From Neisseria sp. Marseille-Q5346 (GTDB lineage: Bacteria > Pseudomonadota > Gammaproteobacteria > Burkholderiales > Neisseriaceae): a stretch of DNA of 64,000 nt. Each line of letters opens with the position of its first letter. The stretch's first letter is position 1. The notes below the pieces were generated by a model. The model saw nothing but the letters and a program-made list of their open reading frames with translations. It made no database searches and was not told the DNA's origin. Made by a program: the position numbers and the translations under genes. This document shows positions 52,639 through 62,774 of the stretch, piece after piece. Where the stretch lies: the NCBI RefSeq assembly GCF_946902045.1, contig NZ_OX336253.1, forward strand, positions 1,612,001 to 1,676,000, in the 5' to 3' direction.

Positions 52639-53721
52639 ATGTTTTTATGGCTCGCACATTTCAGTAACTGGTTAACCGGCCTGAATATTTTTCAATACAC
52701 CACATTCCGCGCCGTCATGGCGGCTTTGACTGCGTTGGCGTTTTCCCTATTGCTTGGTCCGTGGACCATCCGCAAGCTGACTGCGCTTAAAGTCGGCCAA
52801 GCCGTCCGTACCGACGGCCCTCAAACCCACCTGATCAAAAACGGTACGCCAACCATGGGCGGCTCGCTGATTTTGACCGCCATTACCGTGTCCACAATCT
52901 TGTGGGGCAACTGGGCAAATCCTTATATCTGGATTCTCTTAGGTGTCCTGCTTGCTACCGGCGCACTCGGTTTTTACGACGACTGGCGCAAAGTGGTTTA
53001 TAAAGACCCTAACGGCGTGTCTGCCAAATTTAAAATGGTGTGGCAGTCCAGCGTTGCTATCATTGCCGGTTTGGCATTGTTCTACCTTGCGACAAATTCC
53101 GCCAACAATATCCTGATTGTTCCCTTCTTCAAACAAGTTGCCTTGCCGCTTGGCGTAGTCGGCTTCTTGGTATTGTCCTACCTGACCATCGTCGGTACAT
53201 CCAATGCCGTTAACCTGACCGACGGCTTGGACGGCTTGGCCGCATTCCCCGTTGTACTTGTCGCAGCAGGTCTTGCCATCTTTGCTTATGCCAGCGGCCA
53301 CTCACAATTTGCCCAATACCTGCAATTGCCTTACGTTGCCGGCGCAAACGAAGTGGTGATTTTCTGTACCGCCATGTGTGGTGCGTGTCTCGGCTTTTTG
53401 TGGTTTAACGCTTATCCGGCACAAGTCTTTATGGGCGACGTCGGCGCGCTCGCGCTTGGCGCGGCACTCGGTACCGTTGCCGTCATCATCCGCCAAGAAT
53501 TTGTCCTCGTCATCATGGGCGGCCTATTTGTTGTTGAAGCCATTTCCGTTATGTTGCAGGTCGGTTGGTACAAACGCACCAAAAAACGCATTTTCCTGAT
53601 GGCACCGATTCATCATCATTACGAACAAAAAGGCTGGAAAGAAACCCAAGTCGTCGTCCGTTTCTGGATTATCACCATCGTCTTGGTGCTGATCGGTTTA
53701 AGTACCCTCAAAATCCGCTAA
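52639..53721 (+). CDS. mraY: Phospho-MurNAc-pentapeptide transferase
   Basis: A 360-residue ten-helix enzyme. Key blocks are [21 protein letters not shown] (Asp-Asp), [12 protein letters not shown] (catalytic Asp) and the HHHYE near the C-terminus ([15 protein letters not shown]). It moves phospho-MurNAc-pentapeptide to undecaprenyl phosphate, forming lipid I at the inner membrane. AAAAAGGAAGCCCC precedes the ATG. Confidence 0.96.
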   Translation: MFLWLAHFSNWLTGLNIFQYTTFRAVMAALTALAFSLLLGPWTIRKLTALKVGQAVRTDGPQTHLIKNGTPTMGGSLILTAITVSTILWGNWANPYIWILLGVLLATGALGFYDDWRKVVYKDPNGVSAKFKMVWQSSVAIIAGLALFYLATNSANNILIVPFFKQVALPLGVVGFLVLSYLTIVGTSNAVNLTDGLDGLAAFPVVLVAAGLAIFAYASGHSQFAQYLQLPYVAGANEVVIFCTAMCGACLGFLWFNAYPAQVFMGDVGALALGAALGTVAVIIRQEFVLVIMGGLFVVEAISVMLQVGWYKRTKKRIFLMAPIHHHYEQKGWKETQVVVRFWIITIVLVLIGLSTLKIR

Positions 53722-53730
53722 ATCTCAAAA

Positions 53731-53755
53731 GGCCGTCTGAAAATTTCAGACGGCC
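53731..53755 (+). terminator. DUS inverted-repeat hairpin after mraY
   Basis: GGCCGTCTGAAA and its complement, ten bases after the mraY stop. Confidence 0.6.
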
Positions 53756-53836
53756 ATTATGTAAGGTAAGCATGCTTGCCTGAATCCTACGTCTCAAAAT
53801 AAATCCTGTAATAATCCATACAGAAAGTCCCCAAAC

Positions 53837-54325
53837 ATGTACCAATCTTTTGGCGGCGCAACCGGCATCCGCACCCTGACTGACCGTTTCTACGACTTGA
53901 TGGAACTTGAGCCGCAATACCAAGCCTTACGCCAAATGCACGGCGAAGACATGACCCTGATACGCGAAAAGCTCTACGAATTTTTCAGTGGCTGGCTCGG
54001 CGGCCCGCAACTCTTTGTCGAAAAATACGGCCATCCCCAACTGCGCGCCCGCCATATGCCTTTTGCCGTCAACGTACAAGTCCGCAACGAATGGATCGCC
54101 TGCTTTGCCCAAGCCATGAGTGAACTGGACATCGACAAAGCACTTGCCGAGCCAGTTTTAATCCAAGTTTTTGCCATGGCAGATTGGTGCCGTAACCAAA
54201 ACGAAGACGGTATCGAACCGCCTATGCCGCCGATGGCGGTTGATCCATGGGTACGCGCACCGGAATTGCAGCAGATTTTGAGTAGCTACGGTGTGAATAG
54301 CTTTTTTAAGGAATTCACTAGTTAA
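53837..54325 (+). CDS. Group II truncated haemoglobin
   Basis: A 162-residue trHb of group II with the 2-on-2 helix pattern. FYDLMELEPQYQALRQMHG, FFSGWLGGPQLFVEKYGHPQLRARHMPF (proximal His in RARHMPF) and the Trp of ADWCRN are group II hallmarks. Such proteins bind O2/NO and may handle oxidative or nitrosative stress. It is cargo within the dcw cluster, between mraY and the Sel1 genes. Confidence 0.9.
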   Translation: MYQSFGGATGIRTLTDRFYDLMELEPQYQALRQMHGEDMTLIREKLYEFFSGWLGGPQLFVEKYGHPQLRARHMPFAVNVQVRNEWIACFAQAMSELDIDKALAEPVLIQVFAMADWCRNQNEDGIEPPMPPMAVDPWVRAPELQQILSSYGVNSFFKEFTS

Positions 54326-54392
54326 GGCCGTCTGAAACTTCTTGGATAAAACAGGAACAATAATTTAAAAGTAAAAAGTAATAGGTTTTAAA

Positions 54393-55313
54393 ATGAATAA
54401 GTGCTTTAAAAGAATAATGTTGGGCATGATTGCCTTGAGTTTCAGCCAACTAGTGTGGGCGGATAATGTCCCTAATTTTCAGGAAACCTTGCGGGCGGCA
54501 GAACAAGGAGTTGTTGCTGCCCAATATAATCTTGGTCAGATGTATCGTAACGGACAAGGTGTCCGTAAAGACTATGCTGAAGCGGTCAAGTGGTATCGTA
54601 AAGCAGCGAAACAGGGAGATACCCGAGCACAATCTAATTTGGGGTTGATGTATGTCAACGGAAAAGGTGTGCGCCAGGATTATGCAGAGGCAGTGCGGTG
54701 GTTTCGCAAGGCAGCAGAACAAGGGGATGCAGCTGCCCAATCCAATTTGGGTGTAATGTATGTCAACGGACAAGGCGTACATCAAGACTATGCTGAAGCG
54801 GCGAAATGGTTCCATAAAGCAGCGGAACAAGGAAGTGCTGAAGCCCAACTTAATTTAGGTGTGATGTATGCTAATGGGCAAGGTATGATCCAAGACTATG
54901 TCGAAGCGGCAAAATGGTATAGAAAAGCGGCAGAACAGGGTGATGCTCAAGCCCAATATAATTTAGGTGTGATGTATACCGACGGACAAGGTGTACGCCA
55001 AGACTATGTCGAAGCGGTTAAATGGTATCGTAAAGCTACAAAGCAGGGTGATGTCAAAGCCCAATATAATTTAGGTGTGATGTATGCCAATGGACAAGGA
55101 GTCCGTCAAAACTATGTGCAGGCAGTGAAGTGGATTGAAAAGGCAGCAATGCAAGGTCATGTCAAAGCCCAATACAATGTGGGTGCGATGTATGCTAATG
55201 GACAAGGTGTCCGCCAAAACCTAAGAGTTGCCAAAGCGTGGCTCGGTATGGCATGTAATAACGGTAATCGGCTAGGATGTGACGGTTACCGTCGTTTAGA
55301 ATCGGGTTATTGA
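54393..55313 (+). CDS. Sel1-repeat secreted protein (shorter)
   Basis: A 306-residue protein. The signal peptide KRIMLGMIALSFSQLVWA is followed by seven Sel1-like 36-residue repeats (each with AQYNLGxMYxNGQGVRQDY...AVKWYRKAA) and a C-terminal RVAKAWLGMACNNGNRLGCDGYRR cap with two Cys. Sel1 repeats form protein-binding superhelices. A related meningococcal protein next to mraY (NMB0419) affects host-cell interaction. Secretion is predicted only from the signal. Confidence 0.87.
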   Translation: MNKCFKRIMLGMIALSFSQLVWADNVPNFQETLRAAEQGVVAAQYNLGQMYRNGQGVRKDYAEAVKWYRKAAKQGDTRAQSNLGLMYVNGKGVRQDYAEAVRWFRKAAEQGDAAAQSNLGVMYVNGQGVHQDYAEAAKWFHKAAEQGSAEAQLNLGVMYANGQGMIQDYVEAAKWYRKAAEQGDAQAQYNLGVMYTDGQGVRQDYVEAVKWYRKATKQGDVKAQYNLGVMYANGQGVRQNYVQAVKWIEKAAMQGHVKAQYNVGAMYANGQGVRQNLRVAKAWLGMACNNGNRLGCDGYRRLESGY

Positions 55314-55386
55314 GCGATTTATGAAATGCCGTCTGAAAAAACTAGGATAAAACAGAAACAATAATTTGAAAGAAATGGATTTTAGA

Positions 55387-56514
55387 ATGAATAAATTATT
55401 AAAAAAAATGATGGTAGCCCTGTTATCTTTGGGCTTGGTGCAGGCAGTTTGGGCTGATAATGTACCGGATTTTAAGGAAACGCTTCAAGCTGCAGGGCAA
55501 GGGTATGCTAAAGCCCAATTTAATTTGGGTTTGATGTACTACAATGGGCAAGGAGTTCGTCAGGACTATACACAGGCGGTGCAGTGGTATCGCAAGGCGG
55601 CAGAACAAGGGGATGCAAAAGCCCAATATAATTTGGGTGTGATGTACGACAATGGGCAAGGAGTTCGTCAGGACTATACACAGGCGGTGCAGTGGTATCG
55701 CAAGGCGGCAGAACAAGGGTATGCAAAAGCCCAATATAATTTGGGTGTGAGGTACTACAATGGGCAAGGAGTTCGTCAGGACTATACACAGGCGGTGCAG
55801 TGGTATCGCAAGGCGGCAGAACAAGGATTGGCCGATGCCCAATATAATTTGGGTGTGGCGTATGAAAAAGGTAAAGGAGTTCGTCAAGACTATGCAAAGG
55901 CAGTGCAATGGTATCGCAAGGCGGCAGAACAAGGGGATGCAGAAGCCCAATATAATTTGGGTGTAATGTATGCCAATGGGCAAGGAGTCCGTCAGGACTA
56001 TACACAGGCAGTGCAGTGGTATCGCAAGGAGGCAGAACAAGGATATGCTAAAGCCCAATATAATTTGGGTGTAATGTATGCCAACGGGCAAGGAGTCCGT
56101 CAGGACTATACACAGGCAGTGCAGTGGTATCGCAAGGCGGCAGAACAAGGATATGCTAAAGCCCAATATAATTTGGGTGTGGCGTATGAAAAAGGTAAAG
56201 GAGTCCGTCAGGACTATACACAAGCAGTGCAGTGGTATCGCAAGGCGGCAGAGCAAGGGTATGCCGATGCCCAATCTAATTTGGGTGTGATGTATGAGGA
56301 AGGACAAGGAGCCCGTCAAGACTATGCACAGGCAGTGCAGTGGTATCGCAAGGCAGCAGAACAAGGGCTTGCAGAAGCCCAATATAATTTGGGTGTGATG
56401 TATGCCAAAGGAGAAGGTGTTCGTCAGAACTATAAGATCGCCAAAGAGTGGTTTGGTAAGGCTTGTGATAATGGATTGCAACGAGGTTGCGATGCTTATC
56501 GTGTATTTAATTAG
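55387..56514 (+). CDS. Sel1-repeat secreted protein (longer)
   Basis: A 375-residue paralogue of the preceding gene. The signal KKMMVALLSLGLVQAVWA is followed by nine Sel1 repeats and a similar Cys-bearing end cap (ACDNGLQRGCDAYR). The 108-bp DNA units are nearly identical, so the copy number may vary by recombination. ATG 55387 begins the signal; an earlier in-frame start is less likely. Confidence 0.87.
   Translation: MNKLLKKMMVALLSLGLVQAVWADNVPDFKETLQAAGQGYAKAQFNLGLMYYNGQGVRQDYTQAVQWYRKAAEQGDAKAQYNLGVMYDNGQGVRQDYTQAVQWYRKAAEQGYAKAQYNLGVRYYNGQGVRQDYTQAVQWYRKAAEQGLADAQYNLGVAYEKGKGVRQDYAKAVQWYRKAAEQGDAEAQYNLGVMYANGQGVRQDYTQAVQWYRKEAEQGYAKAQYNLGVMYANGQGVRQDYTQAVQWYRKAAEQGYAKAQYNLGVAYEKGKGVRQDYTQAVQWYRKAAEQGYADAQSNLGVMYEEGQGARQDYAQAVQWYRKAAEQGLAEAQYNLGVMYAKGEGVRQNYKIAKEWFGKACDNGLQRGCDAYRVFN
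55495..56430 (+). repeat. 108-bp tandem repeats inside the longer Sel1 gene
   Basis: Nine in-frame 108-base units, each coding a 36-residue Sel1 repeat. Units such as those at 55610 and 55718 differ at only a few bases. This is prone to slippage or recombination without breaking the frame. Confidence 0.8.
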
Positions 56515-56570
56515 GCAGGATATTGAATCCTTATTCAAAGGCCGTCCGAAAAACTTAGGATAAAACCAAA

Positions 56571-57908
56571 ATGACTTTCCAAAACAAAAAAATCCTCGTC
56601 GCCGGGCTTGGCGGCACGGGTATTTCCATGATTGCCTATCTGCGCAAAAACGGTGCGGAGGTGGCTGCGTATGATGCGGAGCTGAAAGCCGAGCGCGTGT
56701 CGCAAATCGGTAAGATGTTTGACGGGCTGGTGTTTTACACGGGTCGCATGAAAGATGCGCTGGATAACGGTTTCGATATTTTGGCGCTCAGTCCCGGCAT
56801 CAGCGAGCGGCAGCCGGATATTGAGGCCTTCAAGCAAAACGGCGGACGCGTGTTGGGCGACATTGAATTGCTGGCGGATATTATGAACCGCCGCGGCGAC
56901 AAGGTGATTGCGATTACCGGCAGCAACGGCAAAACCACGGTAACGAGCCTGGTCGGCTATCTCTGCATCAAGTGCGGGCTGGATACCGTCATCGCGGGCA
57001 ATATCGGCACGCCGGTTTTGGAGGCGGAATTGCAGCGTGAAGGCAAAAAGGCGGACGTGTGGGTGTTGGAGCTTTCCAGCTTCCAACTGGAAAACACCGA
57101 AAGCCTGCGCCCGACTGCGGCGACGGTGCTGAACATCTCCGAAGACCATCTCGACCGCTACGACGACCTGCTTGACTATGCGCATACCAAGGATAAGATT
57201 TTCCGTGGCGATGGCGTGCAGGTTTTGAATGCAGACGATGCGTTCTGCCGTGCGATGAAGCGTGCCGGGCGCGAGGTGAAATGGTTTTCGTTGGAACATA
57301 AAGCCGATTTTTGGTTGGAACGTGAGACAGGATGCCTGAAACAAGGCAATGAGGACTTGATTGCCACGCAAGACATTCCGTTGCAAGGTCTGCACAACGC
57401 CGCCAACGTTATGGCTGCCATCGCCTTGTGCGAAGCGGTCGGTTTGCCGCGCGAAGCATTGCTCGAACATGTTAAAACCTTCCAAGGCCTGCCGCACCGC
57501 GTGGAAAAAATCGGCGAGAAAAACGGCGTGGTGTTTATCGACGACAGCAAAGGCACGAACGTCGGTGCGACTGCCGCCGCGATTGCCGGTTTGCAAAATC
57601 CGCTCTTTGTAATTTTGGGCGGCATGGGCAAAGGGCAGGACTTCACGCCTCTGCGCGACGCGCTTGCCGGCAAGGCAAAAGGCGTGTTCCTGATCGGCGT
57701 CGATGCGCCGCAAATCCGCCGCGATTTGGACGGCTGCGATCTGAATATGACCGACTGCGCCACTTTGGAAGAAGCGGTTCAGACAGCATATGCCCAAGCC
57801 GAAGCGGGCGATATTGTGCTGCTCAGCCCGGCTTGTGCGAGCTTCGATATGTTTAAAGGCTATGCGCACCGTTCGGAAGTGTTTATCGAAGCGTTCAAAG
57901 CTTTGTAA
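56571..57908 (+). CDS. murD: UDP-MurNAc-L-Ala--D-Glu ligase
   Basis: A 445-residue Mur ligase. The N-terminal [19 protein letters not shown] binds UDP. ATP loop [15 protein letters not shown] lies at about 117-131 and [17 protein letters not shown] near the end. It adds D-Glu to UDP-MurNAc-L-Ala. It lies between the Sel1 genes and an L,D-transpeptidase. A DUS overlaps its end. Confidence 0.96.
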   Translation: MTFQNKKILVAGLGGTGISMIAYLRKNGAEVAAYDAELKAERVSQIGKMFDGLVFYTGRMKDALDNGFDILALSPGISERQPDIEAFKQNGGRVLGDIELLADIMNRRGDKVIAITGSNGKTTVTSLVGYLCIKCGLDTVIAGNIGTPVLEAELQREGKKADVWVLELSSFQLENTESLRPTAATVLNISEDHLDRYDDLLDYAHTKDKIFRGDGVQVLNADDAFCRAMKRAGREVKWFSLEHKADFWLERETGCLKQGNEDLIATQDIPLQGLHNAANVMAAIALCEAVGLPREALLEHVKTFQGLPHRVEKIGEKNGVVFIDDSKGTNVGATAAAIAGLQNPLFVILGGMGKGQDFTPLRDALAGKAKGVFLIGVDAPQIRRDLDGCDLNMTDCATLEEAVQTAYAQAEAGDIVLLSPACASFDMFKGYAHRSEVFIEAFKAL

Positions 57909-57921
57909 GGCCGTCTGAAAG

Positions 57922-58482
57922 ATGAAAGTGGGTTTGAAAATCGGCTTGGCGACAGTCGTGCTTTCGGCTGTCGCCGCTTCGGTGTTTTGGTTTGTCGCGC
58001 CGATTCGTTCCACGACAACCGTTACCACGCCAAGCGAAACGCCGTTGCCTGAAGATGCGGTTATCGACAGATTGGTCGTGCATAAAAGCAAGCGCACCAT
58101 GTCGGCGTACTCGCAAGGCAGGTTGCTGAAAACCTATCCCATTTCGTTGGGCAAGCAACCGGTCGGGCATAAACAGTTTGAAGGCGACGGCAAAACGCCC
58201 GAAGGAAAATACCGCATCAATGAGCGCAATCCCAACAGCGGATACCACAAAAACCTCGGCGTTTCCTATCCCAACGAAGCCGACAAAGCCTACGCGGCGG
58301 CACAAGGCAAAAGCCCGGGCGGGCTGATTAAAATCCACGGCATGAAAAACGGCTGGGGTTTTATCGGTAAAAAACACCTGCAAAAAGACTGGACCAACGG
58401 CTGCATCGCGGTAACGGACAAAGAAGTTGATGAACTCTACCGCAGCGTAAAGCACAATGCGGAAATTGAAATTCTGCCGTAG
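57922..58482 (+). CDS. L,D-transpeptidase family protein (YkuD domain)
   Basis: A 186-residue protein. The N-terminal hydrophobic stretch (KIGLATVVLSAVAASVFWFVA) is a signal or anchor. The YkuD domain follows: IHGMKNGWGF supplies His and WTNGCIAVTD the catalytic Cys, though the usual SHGC is TNGC here. It may make 3-3 cross-links or tether proteins. It is placed among wall genes, 13 bases after murD. Confidence 0.88.
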   Translation: MKVGLKIGLATVVLSAVAASVFWFVAPIRSTTTVTTPSETPLPEDAVIDRLVVHKSKRTMSAYSQGRLLKTYPISLGKQPVGHKQFEGDGKTPEGKYRINERNPNSGYHKNLGVSYPNEADKAYAAAQGKSPGGLIKIHGMKNGWGFIGKKHLQKDWTNGCIAVTDKEVDELYRSVKHNAEIEILP

Positions 58483-58775
58483 GTTCTATGCCTACCGAAG
58501 GGATGAATGTAGGGTCAAAACTTATATCGATTGCTTGTCAGGCCGTCTGAAAAGCTCGGTAGGGCAGGGGACTTGATACTGGGATTTTTATCTCAAATAA
58601 GTCGCCAATCCTTCCTAAGGATAGGTCAACACGCTTTCTCTTTTTTGAACCGTAGATTCTGAATTGTTGGTTTGGAAATAAACCTTTAAAATAACGTTAA
58701 TTCATTTTTTCAGACGGCCTCTTGCCCATTAGCAGGCCGTCTGAATATTTTATTCAAGCCGTTACGGATGTTTTC

Positions 58776-60038
58776 ATGATTAGTCTTTCCAAAATGCTTG
58801 ACCGGCCGATTGCGCGCGATGGTCGGAAGTTTGATGTTTCTCTCTTGTGGATGGTCGTCTTAATGACGGTTTTCAGCCTGACTATGATTTATTCGGCTTC
58901 TATTGCGTATGCAGCGTCGGAAGGGGGTAGCCAGTTTTCTTTTGTGTCTAAGCAGGCAATGTTTATCCTGTTTACGGTGGCTATATGCTTGCCGCTTTTC
59001 CTGCTGAAGATGAGTTTCTGGCGGCGGATTATTCCGTTTTATTTTGCTGTTTCTGGTTTGCTGTTGCTGCTGGTTTTGTTTGTCGGCCGCGAGATTAACG
59101 GTGCGACGCGCTGGATTCATATCGGACCGCTCAACTTGCAACCAACTGAATTTTTCAAATTGGCGACGGTCTTGTATTTGTCCAGCCTGTTTACGCGCCG
59201 TGAAGAAATGTTGCGCGATTTGGATTCTTTGGGTTGGTCGTCTTTGTTTACCGGTATTGGCGATTTGGTGTGCAGCCCTTTTAAAAGTGAAGCTTGGGTA
59301 AGGGTAAAGGAACGTTTCCGCAAGTTTAAGACCTTGATTCTGCCGATTATGTTGGTGGCGGTCGGTTTGGTTTTGATTATGGGTCAGCCGGACTTTGGCT
59401 CGTTTGTCGTGATTGTCGTGATTACCATGGGTATGCTGTTTTTGGCAGGTTTTCCGTGGAAGTATTTTGCCGTATTGGTGGCGACCGTTGTGAGCGGAAT
59501 GGGCTTGTTGATTTTAGCTGCGCCTTACCGTATGGCGCGTGTAGCGGCGTTTTTGGACCCTTGGAGCGATCCCTTGGGTAAAGGCTATCAGCTGACACAT
59601 TCCTTGATGGCGATTGCGCGCGGTGGCTGGTTTGGCGAGGGCTTGGGTGCGAGTTTGGAAAAACGTTTCTATCTGCCTGAAGCGCACACGGACTTTATTT
59701 TTGCCGTCATCGGCGAAGAATTCGGCTTTTTAGGGATGCTGGTTTTGGTGTTCTGCTACGGCTGGCTGGTGTGGCGCGCGTTTTCCATCGGCAAACAGGC
59801 GCGTGATTCGGGCTTGATGTTCAGCGCGTACATCGCCAACGGCATCGGCATTTGGATTGGTATTCAAAGTTTCTTCAATATCGGTGTAAACATCGGTATC
59901 CTGCCCACTAAAGGCCTGACTTTGCCATTTATGTCTTACGGCGGTTCGGCTGTCTTTATCATGCTGGTGTGCATTACTTTGTTATTGCGCATTGATTATG
60001 AAAACCGCCAAAAAATGCGCGGTTATTCGGTGGAGTAA
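58776..60038 (+). CDS. ftsW: Septal peptidoglycan glycosyltransferase FtsW
   Basis: A 420-residue SEDS protein with about ten helices. IGPLNLQPTEFFKLATVLYLS, LGKGYQLTHSLMAIARGGWFGEGLGAS and GLTLPFMSYGGSAVFIM are SEDS hallmarks. It polymerises lipid II at the septum with FtsI. ATG 58776 gives a normal N-terminus (SLSKMLDRPIARDGR); an earlier in-frame start at 58722 would translate a DUS and was rejected. The stop is five bases before murG. Confidence 0.94.
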   Translation: MISLSKMLDRPIARDGRKFDVSLLWMVVLMTVFSLTMIYSASIAYAASEGGSQFSFVSKQAMFILFTVAICLPLFLLKMSFWRRIIPFYFAVSGLLLLLVLFVGREINGATRWIHIGPLNLQPTEFFKLATVLYLSSLFTRREEMLRDLDSLGWSSLFTGIGDLVCSPFKSEAWVRVKERFRKFKTLILPIMLVAVGLVLIMGQPDFGSFVVIVVITMGMLFLAGFPWKYFAVLVATVVSGMGLLILAAPYRMARVAAFLDPWSDPLGKGYQLTHSLMAIARGGWFGEGLGASLEKRFYLPEAHTDFIFAVIGEEFGFLGMLVLVFCYGWLVWRAFSIGKQARDSGLMFSAYIANGIGIWIGIQSFFNIGVNIGILPTKGLTLPFMSYGGSAVFIMLVCITLLLRIDYENRQKMRGYSVE

Positions 60039-60042
60039 AACC

Positions 60043-61110
60043 ATGAGCGGTAAAACTTTTATGCTGATGGCCGGCGGTACGGGCGGTCATATTTTCCCTG
60101 CATTGGCGGTTGCCGAGTCGCTGCAAAAGCGCGGCCATCATGTGATTTGGCTGGGCAGTCAGGATTCGATGGAAGAGCGCATCGTGCCGCAATACGGCAT
60201 ACGCTTGGAAACGCTAGCCATTAAAGGCATACGCGGCAACGGTATCAAGCGCAAGCTGATGTTGCCGTTTACGCTGTATAAAACCGTCCGCGCAGCTCAG
60301 CAGATTATTAAGAAACACCGTGTCGAGTGTGTTATCGGTTTCGGCGGTTTTGTTACTTTCCCCGGCGGCTTGGCGGCAAAAATTTCCGGTGTGCCGATTG
60401 TGATTCACGAGCAAAACGCCGTAGCCGGTTTGTCCAACCGCCAACTGGCGCGTTGGGCAAAACGTGTTCTGTATGCTTTCCCCAAAGCCTTTCAACATGA
60501 AGGCGGATTGGTGGGCAACCCTGTCCGTGCCGATATTGCGGCATTGCCTGTTCCTGAAGAACGCTTTGAAAACCGTCAAGGCCGTCTGAAAGTTTTGGTG
60601 GTGGGCGGCAGTTTGGGTGCGGATGTGTTGAACAAAACCGTTCCGCAAGCTTTGGCATTATTGCCTGAGGAGGCTCGTCCGCAAATGTATCATCAGTCCG
60701 GCCGCAATAAATTGGGTAACCTACAGGCGGATTACGATGCATTAGGTGTGCAAGCCGAGTGCGTCGAATTTATTACCGATATGGTATCCGCCTACCGCGA
60801 TGCCGATTTGGTAATTTGCCGTGCCGGTGCGCTGACGATTGCCGAGTTGACGGCTGCAGGTTTGGGTGCATTGCTGGTACCGTATCCGCACGCAGTGGAC
60901 GATCACCAAACAGCCAATGCGCGCTTTATGGTGCAGGCCGAAGCTGGTTTGCTGCTACCGCAAACTCAACTGACGGCAGAAAAACTGGCCGAAATCCTCG
61001 GCGGATTAAACCGTGAAAAATGCCTGAAATGGGCGAAAAATGCCCGTACATTGGCGTTGCCGCACAGTGCAGACGATGTGGCAGAAATTGCCATATCTTG
61101 TACCGAATAA
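60043..61110 (+). CDS. murG: UDP-GlcNAc:lipid I GlcNAc transferase MurG
   Basis: A 355-residue GT28 enzyme. The N-terminal GGTGGHIFPALAVA (about residues 12-25) and VIHEQNAVAGLSNR are the acceptor side; FITDMVSAYRDADLVICRAGALTIAEL binds UDP-GlcNAc. It makes lipid II on the inner face of the membrane. The ATG lies four bases after ftsW. A DUS terminator follows. Confidence 0.96.
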   Translation: MSGKTFMLMAGGTGGHIFPALAVAESLQKRGHHVIWLGSQDSMEERIVPQYGIRLETLAIKGIRGNGIKRKLMLPFTLYKTVRAAQQIIKKHRVECVIGFGGFVTFPGGLAAKISGVPIVIHEQNAVAGLSNRQLARWAKRVLYAFPKAFQHEGGLVGNPVRADIAALPVPEERFENRQGRLKVLVVGGSLGADVLNKTVPQALALLPEEARPQMYHQSGRNKLGNLQADYDALGVQAECVEFITDMVSAYRDADLVICRAGALTIAELTAAGLGALLVPYPHAVDDHQTANARFMVQAEAGLLLPQTQLTAEKLAEILGGLNREKCLKWAKNARTLALPHSADDVAEIAISCTE

Positions 61111-61127
61111 GCAGGCAGACTTCGATT

Positions 61128-61172
61128 AAAGGCCGTCTGAAAAGTTGATTAACAGCGTTTCAGACGGCCTTT
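61128..61172 (+). terminator. DUS inverted-repeat hairpin between murG and murC
   Basis: AAAGGCCGTCTGAAA and its complement enclose a loop of about 15 bases before a T-rich stretch. It may split the cluster transcript. Confidence 0.65.
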
Positions 61173-61276
61173 ATTGCTTTTGTTAAAATTCCTTTACAAT
61201 AAAAGCATAGCGCAGAAGCGGATAGCCCTTTAAAATAACGCCTTTACGCACTAAAAATCAACCGGAACGCAACGTT

Positions 61277-62686
61277 ATGATGAAAAATCGAGTGACCAAC
61301 ATCCATTTTGTCGGAATCGGCGGCGTCGGCATGAGCGGTATTGCCGAAGTTTTACACAATTTGGGCTTTAAAGTTTCCGGTTCGGATCAGGCGCGTAATG
61401 CCGTTACTGAGCATTTGAGCGCTCTCGGCATCCAAGTTTACCCAGGTCATACTGCCGAACACGTCAATGGTGCCGACGTGGTTGTTACCTCTACTGCCGT
61501 CAAAAAAGACAATCCTGAAGTTGTTGCCGCGTTGGAGCAGCAGATTCCCGTGATTCCGCGCGCGTTGATGTTGGCAGAATTGATGCGCTTCCGCGATGGT
61601 ATCGCCATTGCCGGTACGCACGGTAAAACCACAACCACCAGCCTGACCGCTTCTATTCTCGGCGCGGCAGGTCTTGACCCGACTTTCGTTATCGGCGGCA
61701 AACTCAACGCCGCAGGGACCAACGCTCGTTTGGGTAAAGGCGAATACATTGTTGCCGAAGCCGACGAATCCGATGCCTCTTTCCTGTATCTGACGCCGAT
61801 TATGTCCGTCGTGACCAATATCGACGAAGACCATATGGACACTTATGGACACAGCGTTGAGAAACTGCATCAGGCGTTTGTGGATTTCATCCACCGTATG
61901 CCGTTTTACGGTAAGGCATTCTTGTGTATCGACAGCGAACACGTCCGCGCGATTTTGCCCAAAGTGAGCAAGCCTTACGCCACTTACGGCTTGGACGATA
62001 CTGCCGATATCTACGCAACCGATATTGAAAACATCGGCGCTCAAATGAAATTTACCGTTCATGTTCAAATGAAAGGACATGAGCAAGAGCCGTTTGAGGT
62101 TGTTTTGAATATGCCCGGTCGCCACAACGTCCTCAATGCGTTGGCGGCTATCGGCGTTGCGCTGGAAGTTGGTGCATCGGTTGAAGCCATTCAAAAAGGT
62201 TTGCTCGGCTTTGAAGGTGTCGGCCGCCGTTTCCAAAAATATGGCGACATCAAATTGCCAAACGGCGGAACCGCGCTGCTGGTGGACGATTATGGCCACC
62301 ATCCTGTCGAAATGGCGGCAACTCTGGCCGCCGCACGCGGCGCATACCCTGAAAAACGTTTGGTCTTGGCTTTCCAACCACACCGCTATACCCGCACACG
62401 TGATTTGTTTGAAGACTTTACCAAAGTCCTCAATACCGTCGATGCGCTGGTGTTGACCGAAGTTTATGCCGCAGGCGAAGAGCCGATTGCCGCAGCCGAC
62501 TCCCGAGCCTTGGCGCGCGCCATCCGCGTATTGGGCAAACTTGAGCCTATTTACTGCGAAAACGTTGCCGATCTGCCGCAAATGCTGCTGAATGTTTTGC
62601 AAGACGGCGATGTTGTTCTGAATATGGGTGCCGGCAGCATCAACCGCGTTCCGTCTGCATTGGTGGAATTGTCGAAACAATCATAA
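61277..62686 (+). CDS. murC: UDP-N-acetylmuramate--L-alanine ligase
   Basis: A 469-residue Mur[18 protein letters not shown] (about residues 10-26) is the UDP site, [19 protein letters not shown] the ATP loop, and [17 protein letters not shown] lies in the third domain. It adds the first L-Ala to UDP-MurNAc. The start has two adjacent ATGs; either is possible. Confidence 0.96.
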   Translation: MMKNRVTNIHFVGIGGVGMSGIAEVLHNLGFKVSGSDQARNAVTEHLSALGIQVYPGHTAEHVNGADVVVTSTAVKKDNPEVVAALEQQIPVIPRALMLAELMRFRDGIAIAGTHGKTTTTSLTASILGAAGLDPTFVIGGKLNAAGTNARLGKGEYIVAEADESDASFLYLTPIMSVVTNIDEDHMDTYGHSVEKLHQAFVDFIHRMPFYGKAFLCIDSEHVRAILPKVSKPYATYGLDDTADIYATDIENIGAQMKFTVHVQMKGHEQEPFEVVLNMPGRHNVLNALAAIGVALEVGASVEAIQKGLLGFEGVGRRFQKYGDIKLPNGGTALLVDDYGHHPVEMAATLAAARGAYPEKRLVLAFQPHRYTRTRDLFEDFTKVLNTVDALVLTEVYAAGEEPIAAADSRALARAIRVLGKLEPIYCENVADLPQMLLNVLQDGDVVLNMGAGSINRVPSALVELSKQS

Positions 62687-62717
62687 TAAACAGGCATATT
62701 TGCCTTTGAGGACACAT

Positions 62718-62747
62718 AGGTCGTCTGAACAATATTTCAGACGGCCT
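62718..62747. repeat. Mixed-dialect DUS pair
   Basis: AGGTCGTCTGAA on one side and the complement of AGGCCGTCTGAA on the other: two dialects in one hairpin, between murC and ddl. Confidence 0.6.
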
Positions 62748-62774
62748 GTATCAGTATTTAAGAAAGTAGAAATT

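Noticed and set aside
55423..56538. A 371-aa minus-strand frame with regular Cys/Leu repeats
   Set aside because: It mirrors the Sel1 repeats on the plus strand; the repeats arise from the 108-bp units, not from a real protein.
56535..58100. A 521-aa open frame on the minus strand
   Set aside because: It is antisense to murD and the L,D-transpeptidase gene, both clear homologues; composition is that of a mirrored frame in G+C-rich coding DNA.
58722..58775. Earlier start for ftsW
   Set aside because: It would translate a DUS (SRPSEYF) and extend the N-terminus beyond the family's usual start.
61352..62680. A 442-aa minus-strand frame
   Set aside because: It lies entirely opposite murC, which has all family motifs; no ribosome binding site or homology.
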